Source: Fodinibacter sp045807225
Lineage (GTDB): Bacteria > Actinomycetota > Actinomycetes > Actinomycetales > Dermatophilaceae
Assembly: GCA_045807225.1 (NCBI GenBank)
Contig: JBJMHU010000128.1
Location: 1 to 15,243 of the forward strand
Length of the DNA: 15,243 bases
Direction of reading: 5' to 3'
The translations under genes and the position numbers were made by a program. This document shows positions 1 through 6,821 of this stretch, in pieces; position 1 is the stretch's first letter; each line of letters begins with the position of its first letter. A model generated the notes under the pieces. It saw only the letters and a list, made by a program, of their open reading frames with translations. It was not told where the DNA came from and did not search any database.

Positions 1-112
1 CACCCTGCGCACCCACACCAAGCACGTGTTCACCAAGCTGGGGGTCACCAGCCGCCGAGCCGCCGTGGCGCGAGCCCGCGAGCGTGGCCTGCTCGGCCCT
101 GGCGCCGGCTGA
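1..112 (+). CDS. LuxR-family regulator, C-terminal HTH (3' fragment)
   Basis: Only the last 36 codons are present, read from base 2 and ending at TGA 110-112. The peptide contains TLRTHTKHVFTKLGVTSRRA followed by AVARARERGLL. This is the recognition helix and final helix of the LuxR/NarL-type DNA-binding domain, usually found at the end of two-component response regulators or ATP-dependent LuxR regulators. The N-terminal half lies outside the window, so the input domain cannot be told. It converges on the membrane-protein operon at 258-1863 and could regulate it, but only proximity supports that. Confidence 0.8.
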   Translation, partial: TLRTHTKHVFTKLGVTSRRAAVARARERGLLGPGAG

Positions 113-257
113 GCGGGCGAGCCGGGCGACGCCGGCCCACCCGCGCGCTTGCTGGGATCGACGCAGCGCCGACGCACCCGTCGCCGGACCCTGAGCCGCC
201 GCGGCAGGTCCGCAGATCACACCAGTACGCTCACGCGCGCGCTGGGATCGGAGGTCG
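113..257. other. Convergent intergenic gap with a repeated 10-mer
   Basis: This short gap lies between the ends of the LuxR fragment and the 79-residue gene. The exact decamer GCTGGGATCG occurs at 151-160 and 241-250, each just after a GCGCGC run. I see no convincing open reading frame. No clear terminator with a T-run was found, although GGGC/GCCC-type short stems around 124-139 could act as one. Confidence 0.35.
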
Positions 258-497
258 TCAGGGGGTCGGCCGCAGGTCGGTGGCGGCTACGGAGATGAGC
301 GTGACTCCGAGGTCGCGGATTCGCGCGAGGATGCCGTGCAGCGCGGCTTGGTCGGCCACGGCGCCGGTGAGGGTCGTGGTGCCGTCCGGGTCGTGAGCCA
401 GGGCGAGACCGAATATGGCCGCCCAGTGCGGGTCGAGGTGTCCGCTGATCCGGATGACGTAGGCGGCCGGCCACGCCCCCGGTGTGGGGCTGGTCAC
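258..497 (-). CDS. Small conserved hypothetical protein (79 aa)
   Basis: I do not recognise a named family. The GTG start (495-497) overlaps the TGA of the upstream membrane-protein gene as GTGA (494-497), so translation is probably coupled. The protein is soluble, with no signal peptide or membrane segment. It alternates strand-like and helix-like stretches: YVIRISGHLD (13-22), WAAIFGLALA, a DGTTTLTG turn and strand, DQAALHGILARIRDLG helix, and the VTLISV strand. That pattern suggests a small alpha/beta sandwich of about 80 residues, perhaps ferredoxin-like. From memory, similar small proteins with an SGHLD...DQAALHG pattern occur in other actinobacteria without assigned function. As the last gene of a three-gene operon it may act with the two membrane proteins; that is inference. 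Confidence 0.75.
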   Translation of the reverse strand: MTSPTPGAWPAAYVIRISGHLDPHWAAIFGLALAHDPDGTTTLTGAVADQAALHGILARIRDLGVTLISVAATDLRPTP

Positions 498-1180
498 GGG
501 GTGCGCCCCACGGTGAAGGCGGCCGAGGCCTCGGGTCGGGCGTAGCGGTGGATGACGACCTCGGCGATGGCCAGGTTGACCAGCCAGGCGGCGCCCAGGC
601 TCAGGTCCTTGGTGAGGGTGCCGGGGCCGAAGAGTGCCGGTCCGACGCCCAGGGTGAACGTCTGGGTGGCGGCGGCGAGGGCGATGGCGTAGGCGCGCGT
701 CATCCAGGCCTGGTGGGTCGGGACGTCGCCGCGGCGGATCGCTGAGAGGCCGAGCACGATGCAGATTGCCAGGGCCGAGCCAAAGGTCAGCCGGAAGAGG
801 AACGCGAGCTCGCCGGTGCCGGGCTGGCGGGCGTAGAACAGCGTCATCCACAGTCCCGAGAGGGCGACCACCAGGCCGAGGGCCACCACGACCCTCCCCG
901 TCGACCGGTGCCAACGCGGGTGCCGGCGGCGCAATCGGGAGGAGAACTGAAAGGCGCCGAGCACTGAGTACGGCACGGCGCTGAGCACGTGCACGAAGAC
1001 CGGCACGGGTGAGGCGGTCATCCGCGGGTTGGCGGGCAGCAGGAGCGGGCCGCCGGCGAGCTCAAGGAGCCGCAATGACCCGGCGACGGCGGGGATGACC
1101 ACGAGGGCGACCAGCGCGAACGGCACCCACCCGGTCGGTCTGGCCGGCCGGGTGTGGCTCGTCGAGGTGAGGAGGGTCAT
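494..1180 (-). CDS. DUF2306-like multi-pass membrane protein
   Basis: This 228-residue protein has about six hydrophobic segments (roughly 18-38, 61-80, 97-117, 128-147, 160-178, 195-211). The pattern resembles the DUF2306 membrane family: HVLSAVPYSVLGAFQFS (64-80), then RRRHPRWHRSTGR with His87 and His91, and later THQAWMTRAYA with His156. The conserved histidines could bind a metal or haem, but that is speculation. The ATG start is inside the ATGA overlap (1177-1180) with the stop of the gene before it, and its own stop overlaps the next gene as GTGA, so all three genes are tightly coupled. A longer reading frame continues upstream to 1738 but runs antisense-free through the preceding gene in another frame and is not credible as a start. 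Function is unknown. Confidence 0.85.
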   Translation of the reverse strand: MTLLTSTSHTRPARPTGWVPFALVALVVIPAVAGSLRLLELAGGPLLLPANPRMTASPVPVFVHVLSAVPYSVLGAFQFSSRLRRRHPRWHRSTGRVVVALGLVVALSGLWMTLFYARQPGTGELAFLFRLTFGSALAICIVLGLSAIRRGDVPTHQAWMTRAYAIALAAATQTFTLGVGPALFGPGTLTKDLSLGAAWLVNLAIAEVVIHRYARPEASAAFTVGRTP

Positions 1181-1863
1181 CGGGCGCCGGCCGGGTCGAG
1201 CCGTGCGTCGACGGTGGTCAGGGGCTCGGTGGCGGCAGCACCCTGCTCGCGCCACAGCGACCAGCCCAGGCCGATCAGGGCGACGGCGTTGGGAAGGGCG
1301 AACAGCCGCTGGTTCCCCACAGGGACCAGGAGGGGCGCCATGGTCGCCAGGGCGGCGAGGGCGAGCAGGGCCGCGGCCCAGCGGGCGAGGACGCCGGCGC
1401 GGAACAGGGCGATGCCGAACACCAGTCCGCCGACGATGTAACCCAGCCCCTGGACCGCGTTGAGCGACCCGAACAGGCCGAGGTCGGCACTCGAGCTGCC
1501 GTTGGTGGCCACGGCGACCACGCCGTTGACGTACTCGGAGGAGCTCTGGGCGATCGCCGGGATGACGACCAGCCCGACCACCTCGACACAGAGCATGGCC
1601 AGGTAGCCCATGCTGAACAGGAGCCAGCCGACCAGCCCGAGCAGCCCGATCTGGCGGACCTGGCGCAGGTACATCCCGGCGATGCCGGCGAGCGCGAGGG
1701 TGGACATGGCGATCTTCATGCCCTGGCGCACCTTCCACTGCGTGCTCTGGACGAAGTCGACGGTGATCTCGGGGTGCTTGACCTGTACGGCGATGAACAA
1801 CGCGCCGGCGGCGACGGCGGCCAGGCCGGCGGCCCGGGTGAGCTTCCTGGTGGTGATCTCCAT
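1177..1863 (-). CDS. Multi-pass membrane protein, DUF4386-like
   Basis: This is a 228-residue integral membrane protein with about six hydrophobic segments (approximately 11-28, 50-66, 73-105, 135-155, 162-181, 188-203) and a polar C-terminal tail. The start at 1863 (MEITTRK) was preferred over the in-frame ATG at 1875, because GGAGG lies five bases before the 1863 ATG. The layout, with a long first loop and motifs such as SSEYVNGVVAV and SLNAVQGLGYIVGGLVFG, resembles DUF4386-type proteins of unknown function; family assignment is tentative. It is the first gene of an operon whose next two genes each overlap by four bases. A possible promoter lies about 52 bases upstream. Confidence 0.8.
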   Translation of the reverse strand: MEITTRKLTRAAGLAAVAAGALFIAVQVKHPEITVDFVQSTQWKVRQGMKIAMSTLALAGIAGMYLRQVRQIGLLGLVGWLLFSMGYLAMLCVEVVGLVVIPAIAQSSSEYVNGVVAVATNGSSSADLGLFGSLNAVQGLGYIVGGLVFGIALFRAGVLARWAAALLALAALATMAPLLVPVGNQRLFALPNAVALIGLGWSLWREQGAAATEPLTTVDARLDPAGAR

Positions 1864-1915
1864 GGTGTCCTCCATGAGCGCTGGGTCCGCGGCGGTTGCT
1901 GCGGGAGTGCTGTGA

Positions 1916-1921
1916 ACGCTA
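1916..1921 (-). promoter_or_regulatory. Possible -10 element of the membrane-protein operon
   Basis: On the minus strand the sequence reads TTCATAGCGTTCAC, with TAGCGT fitting the actinobacterial TANNNT -10 pattern. It is 52 bases before the ATG at 1863. No good -35 hexamer was found at the usual distance. A nearly identical string, TTTATAGCGTT, occurs upstream of whiB4, which gives mild support. Confidence 0.3.
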
Positions 1922-1969
1922 TGAACCGACGGTGTGACCCGGCATCACCCGATGATGTGACCGGCTGGG

Positions 1970-1999
1970 TGAGATCTCAGCCGTCAGTCCACCGTGGAC
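1970..1999. promoter_or_regulatory. Palindromes upstream of the membrane-protein operon
   Basis: Two perfect palindromes lie side by side: TGAGATCTCA (1970-1979) and the interrupted GTCCAC-C-GTGGAC (1987-1999). They are 107-136 bases upstream of the first gene of the operon, a plausible place for dimeric regulator binding. No regulator can be assigned, although the LuxR-type protein at the window start is a candidate. Confidence 0.3.
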
Positions 2000-2195
2000 G
2001 GTCGCGCACCCCGGCCTGAGCCGCGCGGGGGCCGGGCGAAGGCGGGGGCAGTGCACGGGCTCGCGTTGGCGTCCGGGATGACGTTCGTACCGGCTCGTCG
2101 CTCACCCGGGTCTCGGTTCCGAGCGGCATCGCGACCGGGACGCCAGTGCTGGCGCCGCGGCCGCCACCTCCCTGGACGCTCGGTCACAGATGGCT

Positions 2196-2215
2196 GTTGC
2201 ACGTAGGTTGCACGT
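2196..2215. repeat. Tandem direct repeat GTTGCACGT
   Basis: Two exact 9-base copies (2196-2204 and 2207-2215) are spaced 11 bases apart, about one helical turn, on the 3' side of tRNA-Pro. Such short phased repeats resemble binding sites for a recombinase or regulator, but no integrase gene is visible in the window. The role is unknown. Confidence 0.45.
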
Positions 2216-2230
2216 GTCGAGCATGAAGAA

Positions 2231-2266
2231 AGGCCCCTGACCTCAAGGTCTGCAGGTCAGGGGCCT
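2231..2266 (-). terminator. Rho-independent terminator of tRNA-Pro
   Basis: A perfect 13-bp inverted repeat (2231-2243 with 2254-2266; arms AGGCCCCTGACCT and AGGTCAGGGGCCT) encloses a 10-base loop. On the minus strand it is followed by TTTCTTC, a short T-rich run. It begins about 11 bases past the tRNA 3' end, so it should end the tRNA transcript. Confidence 0.85.
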
Positions 2267-2276
2267 CATTCGAGTG

Positions 2277-2350
2277 TCGGGGTGACAGGATTTGAACCTG
2301 CGGCCTCGTCGTCCCGAACGACGCGCGCTACCAAGCTGCGCCACACCCCG
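2277..2350 (-). tRNA. tRNA-Pro(CGG)
   Basis: The minus strand folds into a full cloverleaf of 74 bases including the discriminator A. The acceptor arms are CGGGGTG and CACCCCG, the D stem is GCGC/GCGC, the anticodon stem is CGTCG/CGACG, and the T arm is GCAGG-TTCAAAT-CCTGT. The loop TTCGGGA places the anticodon CGG at 2316-2314, so it reads CCG proline codons. The C1-G72 pair is typical of bacterial tRNA-Pro. The 3' CCA is not encoded (CAC follows the discriminator), so it must be added by a nucleotidyltransferase. A strong terminator follows. Confidence 0.95.
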
Positions 2351-2388
2351 TGGCTGTGCCACCGAACCCCAGGGCGCGGCGACACCCG

Positions 2389-2394
2389 AGGATA
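2389..2394 (-). promoter_or_regulatory. Probable -10 box of tRNA-Pro
   Basis: TATCCT on the minus strand fits TANNNT and lies 38 bases before the mature tRNA 5' end, in the 118-base gap after the metallophosphoesterase stop. The -35 region is GC-rich and does not match the consensus. Confidence 0.4.
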
Positions 2395-2468
2395 GCCGAC
2401 CGGCCCCGGCCCGCCGAAATCGGTCCGGTCCATCCGCCCGGCAGCCACCACCGCACCGCCCCGGCCGC

Positions 2469-3437
2469 TCAGCCGTCCCGGGCGACCAGCGTGAGCAGGG
2501 TGGCCTCCGGCCGGCAGGCGAAGCGCACCGGAGCGTACGGCGAGGTGCCGAGGCCGGCCGAGACGTGCAGCCAGGCGGCGTCTCCGGGAGCCTGCGACGA
2601 CGGCGCTGCGCCCCCCGCCCGTCCGGAGTAGCCGGCGCCCGGCCACCAGCGCGACAGCCCCTTGGCCCGCCGGGTGTCGAGGTCGCAGTTGGTCACCAGC
2701 GCACCCCACACCGGCAGCGCCAGCTGGCCACCATGGGTGTGGCCGGCGAGCACCACGGAGGCGCCGTCGGCCACCATGGCGTCGAGCACCCGCTGGTAGG
2801 GGGCGTGCAGGAGGCCCATCGTCAGCGCCACGTCATCCGCCGCAGGCGCCGCCACCGAGTGGTATCGGTCGAACCCGACGTGCGGGTCGTCGACCCCCAC
2901 CAGCTCCACGTCGTGGTCGCCCATCCGCACCACGGTGCGCGCGTTGTTCAGGTCGGCCCAGCCCCCCTCACGCAGGCCCTCGACGAGCCGGCCCACGGGC
3001 AGGTCGACCCGGGCGTGCTTCACCTCGGCATACCTGCGGGTGAGGTAGCGCGCGGGGTTCTTCGGCACCGGGCCGAAGTAGTCGTTCGAGCCCAGCACGA
3101 AGGCGCCCGGCCGCTCGAGCAGCGGCTCCATCGCCCGCAGCAGGGAAGGAACCGCCTCCGGGTGGGCCAGGTTGTCACCGGAGTTGACGACGAAGTCGGG
3201 GTCGAGCTCGGCCAGCGAGCGCACCCACTCGATCTTGGTGGACTGCCCTGGCGTCAGGTGCAGGTCGCTCACCTGCAGGACGCGCACCGGCGCGCTGCCC
3301 GGCGGCAGGGCCGGCACCGCGACGCGGCGCAGCGTGAACCAGGTGCGCTCCACGAGCGCGGCATAGGCGACGCCCGCGACCCCGGCGCCCACCAGGCCGC
3401 CGACGGTGCGCACGGCGGTGCGGGCGAGGTCGGTCAT
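2469..3437 (-). CDS. Calcineurin-like metallophosphoesterase
   Basis: This 322-residue protein of the calcineurin-like phosphoesterase superfamily probably hydrolyses a phosphoester using two metal ions. All family motifs are visible: SDLH (57-60), NSGDN with Asp88, GSND with Asn118, His211 in LLHAP, and GHTHGG (232-237). A hydrophobic N-terminal segment (about 10-28) suggests membrane anchoring with the enzyme domain outside or at the membrane, as in YkuE/YaeI-type members. The ATG at 3437 was chosen over a GTG at 3443 because GAGGA lies seven bases before it. Its place next to ponA2 matches the Mycobacterium Rv3683-Rv3682 arrangement, which hints at an envelope role. The substrate is unknown. 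It is divergent from the GatB/YqeY gene. Confidence 0.92.
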   Translation of the reverse strand: MTDLARTAVRTVGGLVGAGVAGVAYAALVERTWFTLRRVAVPALPPGSAPVRVLQVSDLHLTPGQSTKIEWVRSLAELDPDFVVNSGDNLAHPEAVPSLLRAMEPLLERPGAFVLGSNDYFGPVPKNPARYLTRRYAEVKHARVDLPVGRLVEGLREGGWADLNNARTVVRMGDHDVELVGVDDPHVGFDRYHSVAAPAADDVALTMGLLHAPYQRVLDAMVADGASVVLAGHTHGGQLALPVWGALVTNCDLDTRRAKGLSRWWPGAGYSGRAGGAAPSSQAPGDAAWLHVSAGLGTSPYAPVRFACRPEATLLTLVARDG

Positions 3438-3609
3438 CCGCACATCCTCGCAAAGCCGGTGGCGTGGGACCGAATCGGCACCCAGCCCGGATGCCGGGGG
3501 TGCGGCCGGCCACCCACCTCACCGTGCTGCGCGGTGCCGCACGAACCCGGGGCCGGCGGGAAGGACCGGGCAGGCAGGGACCCTGGTCGGCGGGTGGGAG
3601 ACTGAGGGC

Positions 3610-4074
3610 ATGACCGACGCAAGCCTCAAGGCGCAGCTCCAGCACGACCTGCACGACGCGATCAGGGCCCGCGACAAGGTGCGCTCGGGAACCCTGCGGA
3701 TGACGCTGACGTCGATCACGAACGCCGAGGTGGCCGGTGACGAGGCGCGCGAGCTGAGCGACGACGAGGTGCTCAAGGTCGTGGCCAAGGAGGCCAAGAA
3801 GCGCAAGGAGTCATCGGCGGCCTACACCGGCGCCGGCCGCCCCGAGCTGGCCGCGGTCGAGGAGGCCGAGCTGGTGGTGCTCGAGGGGTACCTGCCGGCG
3901 CAGCTCGGCGACGACGAGCTGCGCGCCATCGTCGCCCGCGCCGTCGGGGCCACCGGGGCGACCGGGATGCCTCAGATGGGCCTGGTCATGAAGGCCGCCC
4001 AGGCGGAGGTGGCCGGACGCGCCGACGGCGGCCGGGTGGCCGCCGTCGTCAAGCAGGTGCTGTCCGGGCGCTGA
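3610..4074 (+). CDS. GatB/YqeY domain-containing protein
   Basis: This 154-residue single-domain protein carries the GatB/YqeY fold. Recognisable segments are LKAQLQHDLHDAIRARDKVR near the start, then LRMTLTSITNAEV, the helical KEAKKRKESSAAYTGAGRPE, EEAELVVLEGYLPAQL and the C-terminal MGLVMKAAQAEVAGRADGGR. In GatB, this domain helps the amidotransferase bind tRNA; free-standing YqeY proteins are widespread but their role is not settled. The ATG at 3610 follows GGGAG by nine bases. The gene runs toward ponA2 and ends 13 bases from its stop, with a shared hairpin over the stop codon. It is not part of an obvious operon. Confidence 0.93.
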   Translation: MTDASLKAQLQHDLHDAIRARDKVRSGTLRMTLTSITNAEVAGDEARELSDDEVLKVVAKEAKKRKESSAAYTGAGRPELAAVEEAELVVLEGYLPAQLGDDELRAIVARAVGATGATGMPQMGLVMKAAQAEVAGRADGGRVAAVVKQVLSGR

Positions 4075-4084
4075 GCGCGCCCGG
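4064..4084. terminator. Hairpin between GatB/YqeY gene and ponA2
   Basis: CCGGGCGC (4064-4071) pairs perfectly with GCGCCCGG (4077-4084) around a five-base loop that contains the TGA of the plus-strand gene. It sits between two convergent genes only 13 bases apart and could end transcription both ways. There is no T-run on either side, so efficiency is uncertain. Confidence 0.5.
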
Positions 4085-4087
4085 AGC

Positions 4088-6556
4088 TCAGCCGGGCGGG
4101 GGAGGAAGGCTGATGCCGCCCTTGCCCTTGCCCTTCCCCTTGCCCTTGGTCCTGGGGTTCGGCTGTCGGGTGGTCGTTCTGGTGTTCTTCTTGGTGACGG
4201 TGGTGGTTGTGTTGGTGTTGCTCTGGGCCGCCGGCGCCTGCTGGAAGGACCCGCCGCCGGTGGAGACGTACAGGGCGATCTTGGCGCCCGCGAAGGCCGA
4301 CCCCGAGGGGTTGGTGTAGGCGATCGTGCCGGCCGGCGACGAGCTCGAGACGTTGCCCGCCACGAAGCTGTCGAAGCCGGCGTCGCTCAGCCGGCTCTGC
4401 GCCCGGGCGACGCTGGCGCCGATCACGCCCGGCAGCGGGATGAGGTCGCCGTTGCGGATCTTCGACGACGGGGCCGGGAAGTCCTTGACCGGCATTCCCT
4501 TCGAGGCGGCGCGCATCAGCTTCGACCAGACCGGCGCGGAGACGGTGCCACCGAAGACCTGGCGGATGCAGCCGTACTCACCGAAGCACTTGCCGTTCAA
4601 CGAGTTGAGCTTGCCCTTGGCATTGGTGACCTTGACGTTGCCGATCCACACGGCGGTGGCCAGCTGCTTGGTGTAACCGACGAACCAGCTCTGGTTGTGC
4701 TTCTCGGTGGTTCCCGTCTTGCCGGCCGCCGGGCGGGCGTTGACGTCCCAGTTGCCCTTCGCCGTTCCGAACTCGAGGGTGCCCTGGAGCAGCTCGGTGG
4801 CGCCGTTCGCCACGTCGGCCGGGATGACCTGCTTGCACTGCGGGCCCGGCACCTTGATCGCCTTCTTGTCGGAGGTCGTGATCGAGGTGATGGCGTAGGG
4901 CTCGCACCGCTTGCCGCTCGCGGCGAGGGTGGCGTAGGCGTTGGCCAGGCTCATCGGGTTGGTGGTGCCCGACCCCAGGGTGATGTCGGAGACGTAGGGG
5001 TTGATCGGCTTGCCGTCACCCTTGTGCAGGCCCATCTTGGTCATGGTGTCGCGCACGTCGCAGGGGCCGGTCTCGATGACCAGCTCGGCGGCCCAGGTGT
5101 TGATCGACTTGGCGATGCCCTCGCCCAGGCTCATCAACTTGCCGCCGCTGGCGTAGTCGTTCTTGACCGGCCAGAACGGCCGGCTGCCCCCGCACTTCGA
5201 CTTGAAGAGCGACTCCTGCTTGAACTCGTAGGCCTTCTTGCCGTCGGCGAACGGCACCTTGATCGTGCCGTTGAGCGGCATCCCCTTCTCGAGGGCCGTG
5301 ACGAGGCCGAACATCTTCGCGGTCGAGCCGAACTGGTAGCCGTTGGGGCCGCCGCCGTACTTCTGGTCGACGTTGATGTTGGTCTGCATCTTCTCGAAGT
5401 CGCTGGCCTGCGCCATCGCGAGGATCTTGCCGGTGCCGGGCTCGAGGATGGTGGCCGCGGCGCCGAGGTTCTGCTTGTTGCCGATCTTCACCGCCTTGGT
5501 GATCTCCTTCTGCGCCGCCTTCTGCATGGCCGGCTTCAAGGTGGTGCGGATGGTGAGGCCGCCCTGGTTGATCGTCTTGAGCCGGTCGGCGGGGGTCTTG
5601 CCCAGCACCGCCATCTGTGGCGACTTCTGGAGGTACTCGAGGACGTAGGCGCAGAAGTAGGGCTGCGGGGAGCGGTGGCACACGCCCTTGACCGGCTGCT
5701 TGCGGATCATCTTCTTGACCGGGACCTTCTTGGCCGCGGTGACGTCCTTGGGGGTGGCCACGCCCAGCGACTGCATCCGGTCGAGCACGACGTTGCGCCG
5801 GGCCTCGGCCGCCTTCGGGTTGAGCACCGGGTTGTAGGCCGTCGGCTGCTGCACGACGCCGGCCAGCAGGGCGGCCTGCCCGAGCGACAGCTTGCTGGCA
5901 GGGACGCCGAAGTAGTTGAGCGAGGCCGCCTCGACGCCGTAGGCCTGGTCGCCGTAGTAGACGAGGTTGAGGTAGCCCTCGAGGATCTGGTCCTTGGTGA
6001 AGTTCTCCTCGACGTTCAGCGCGTACTTCAGCTCCTGGAGCTTGCGCGAGTAGGTCTTGCTCGTGGCAGCCCTGGCGGCACCCTTGTCACCCTTCTTCAG
6101 GGCGTTCTCCTGGAGGGTGATCTTGACGAACTGCTGGGTGAGGGTGGACGCGCCCTGCACCGAGCCCCCCTGCAGGTTCGAGATCATCGCGCGGCTGAAG
6201 CCACGCATGTCGAGCCCGCCGTGGTTGTAGAAGCGCGAGTCCTCGATGGCGATCTGCGCGTTCTGCATGTTCTTGGAGATCTTCTTCAGCGGCACGATGA
6301 TGCGGTTCTCGTCGTACGGGTTGGCGATCAGCTTGCCGTCGGCGTCGAGGATGCGTGACTGCTGGGCCAGCGGCGAGACGGTGAACTCGCTCGGCAGGTC
6401 GTTGAAGAAGCTGACGCCGCCCTTGGCGGCCTCCCCGGTGGCACCGACCGCCGGGATGGCGAGCCCCGCCATCAGCAGCCCCGCCACGGTGCTCAGCACG
6501 ACGAAGCCGAACAGGAGCCGGAGCACGGCTGAGACATTGTGGGCACGACCGTCCAT
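4088..6556 (-). CDS. ponA2: Bifunctional penicillin-binding protein with PASTA domain (PonA2 type)
   Basis: This class A PBP of 822 residues polymerises lipid II and cross-links peptidoglycan outside the membrane. In order it has one membrane segment (about 11-38); a GT51 transglycosylase domain with EDSRFYNHGG (105-114, catalytic Glu105), QGASTLTQQ (134-142) and RKLQELKYAL; a transpeptidase domain with catalytic Ser411 in GSTAK, SIN (484-486) and KTGT (613-616); one PASTA domain (about 706-766); and a Thr/Asn-rich tail ending in a Lys-Gly repeat and PPPPG. Start: ATG at 6556, because TACCCT lies six bases upstream as in a leaderless transcript and the extra 19 codons up to 6613 are unremarkable. 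It is divergent from whiB4, as in mycobacteria, where PonA2 is linked to stress and non-replicating survival. Confidence 0.95.
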   Translation of the reverse strand: MDGRAHNVSAVLRLLFGFVVLSTVAGLLMAGLAIPAVGATGEAAKGGVSFFNDLPSEFTVSPLAQQSRILDADGKLIANPYDENRIIVPLKKISKNMQNAQIAIEDSRFYNHGGLDMRGFSRAMISNLQGGSVQGASTLTQQFVKITLQENALKKGDKGAARAATSKTYSRKLQELKYALNVEENFTKDQILEGYLNLVYYGDQAYGVEAASLNYFGVPASKLSLGQAALLAGVVQQPTAYNPVLNPKAAEARRNVVLDRMQSLGVATPKDVTAAKKVPVKKMIRKQPVKGVCHRSPQPYFCAYVLEYLQKSPQMAVLGKTPADRLKTINQGGLTIRTTLKPAMQKAAQKEITKAVKIGNKQNLGAAATILEPGTGKILAMAQASDFEKMQTNINVDQKYGGGPNGYQFGSTAKMFGLVTALEKGMPLNGTIKVPFADGKKAYEFKQESLFKSKCGGSRPFWPVKNDYASGGKLMSLGEGIAKSINTWAAELVIETGPCDVRDTMTKMGLHKGDGKPINPYVSDITLGSGTTNPMSLANAYATLAASGKRCEPYAITSITTSDKKAIKVPGPQCKQVIPADVANGATELLQGTLEFGTAKGNWDVNARPAAGKTGTTEKHNQSWFVGYTKQLATAVWIGNVKVTNAKGKLNSLNGKCFGEYGCIRQVFGGTVSAPVWSKLMRAASKGMPVKDFPAPSSKIRNGDLIPLPGVIGASVARAQSRLSDAGFDSFVAGNVSSSSPAGTIAYTNPSGSAFAGAKIALYVSTGGGSFQQAPAAQSNTNTTTTVTKKNTRTTTRQPNPRTKGKGKGKGKGGISLPPPPG
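4121..4150 (-). repeat. Hexanucleotide repeat in the ponA2 3' end
   Basis: Imperfect copies of CCCTTG (plus strand) run through this stretch and encode Lys-Gly dipeptides at about residues 804-813 of PonA2. Because the unit is six bases, gain or loss of copies would keep the frame and only change tail length. The basic tail could bind anionic wall polymers; that is inference. Confidence 0.6.
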
Positions 6557-6562
6557 GCCGCA

Positions 6563-6568
6563 AGGGTA
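6563..6568 (-). promoter_or_regulatory. Leaderless-type -10 of ponA2
   Basis: TACCCT on the minus strand (TANNNT) ends six bases before the ATG at 6556, so the transcript would begin at or next to the start codon. No Shine-Dalgarno sequence is present before this ATG, which agrees. No consensus -35 was found. Confidence 0.45.
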
Positions 6569-6690
6569 ACCCGCGGATGGCGGTCGCCCCGCCACCGTGC
6601 GGGTGGTGGACACGTGTGCGTGAAGGGTCGGGCGGTTCTGCTCAGAATAACCGGGTCACCGCGTCGGACACCATGCGGGTGCTGGACGGA

Positions 6691-6757
6691 TCAACCGTTC
6701 GGCTGACTCCTCGACCGTTTCGGACGATATCCAGGCTCGACCCGACCTTTATAGCGT
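6691..6757 (+). promoter_or_regulatory. Candidate control region of whiB4
   Basis: Two near-identical boxes, TCAACCGTTCGG (6691-6702) and TCGACCGTTTCGG (6711-6723), are spaced 20 bases, about two helical turns, and a weaker TCGACC follows at 6737. A -10-like TATAGC/TAGCGT is at 6750-6757, 65 bases before the ATG. This would leave a 5' leader of about 60 bases. The phased boxes look like an operator for a dimeric or tandem-binding regulator. None is identified. Confidence 0.35.
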
Positions 6758-6821
6758 TGAGGGAGTCGCCGGTCACGAACGGCGGGGCGCAGTCGGGGCA
6801 GCACCACGAACAGAGGTCGAC

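Larger units (their letters stand above)
1864..2230. other. 367-bp gap without a credible gene
   Basis: Open frames here are short and arginine- or proline-rich, as expected of antisense high-GC noise. The stretch holds the presumed control region of the membrane-protein operon, including TGAGATCTCA (1970-1979), the palindrome GTCCAC-C-GTGGAC (1987-1999) and two TGTGACC copies around 1932-1961. A tandem pair of GTTGCACGT (2196-2204, 2207-2215) sits next to the tRNA terminator. Nothing else is recognisable. Confidence 0.5.

Noticed and set aside
2292..3605. 437-residue open frame on the plus strand
   Set aside because: It covers the tRNA and the antisense of the metallophosphoesterase gene, and its composition is typical of shadow frames.
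4697..6358. 553-residue open frame on the plus strand
   Set aside because: It is exactly antisense to ponA2 and made of Leu/Arg/Gly/Asp repeats without motifs; the minus-strand frame has all PBP motifs.
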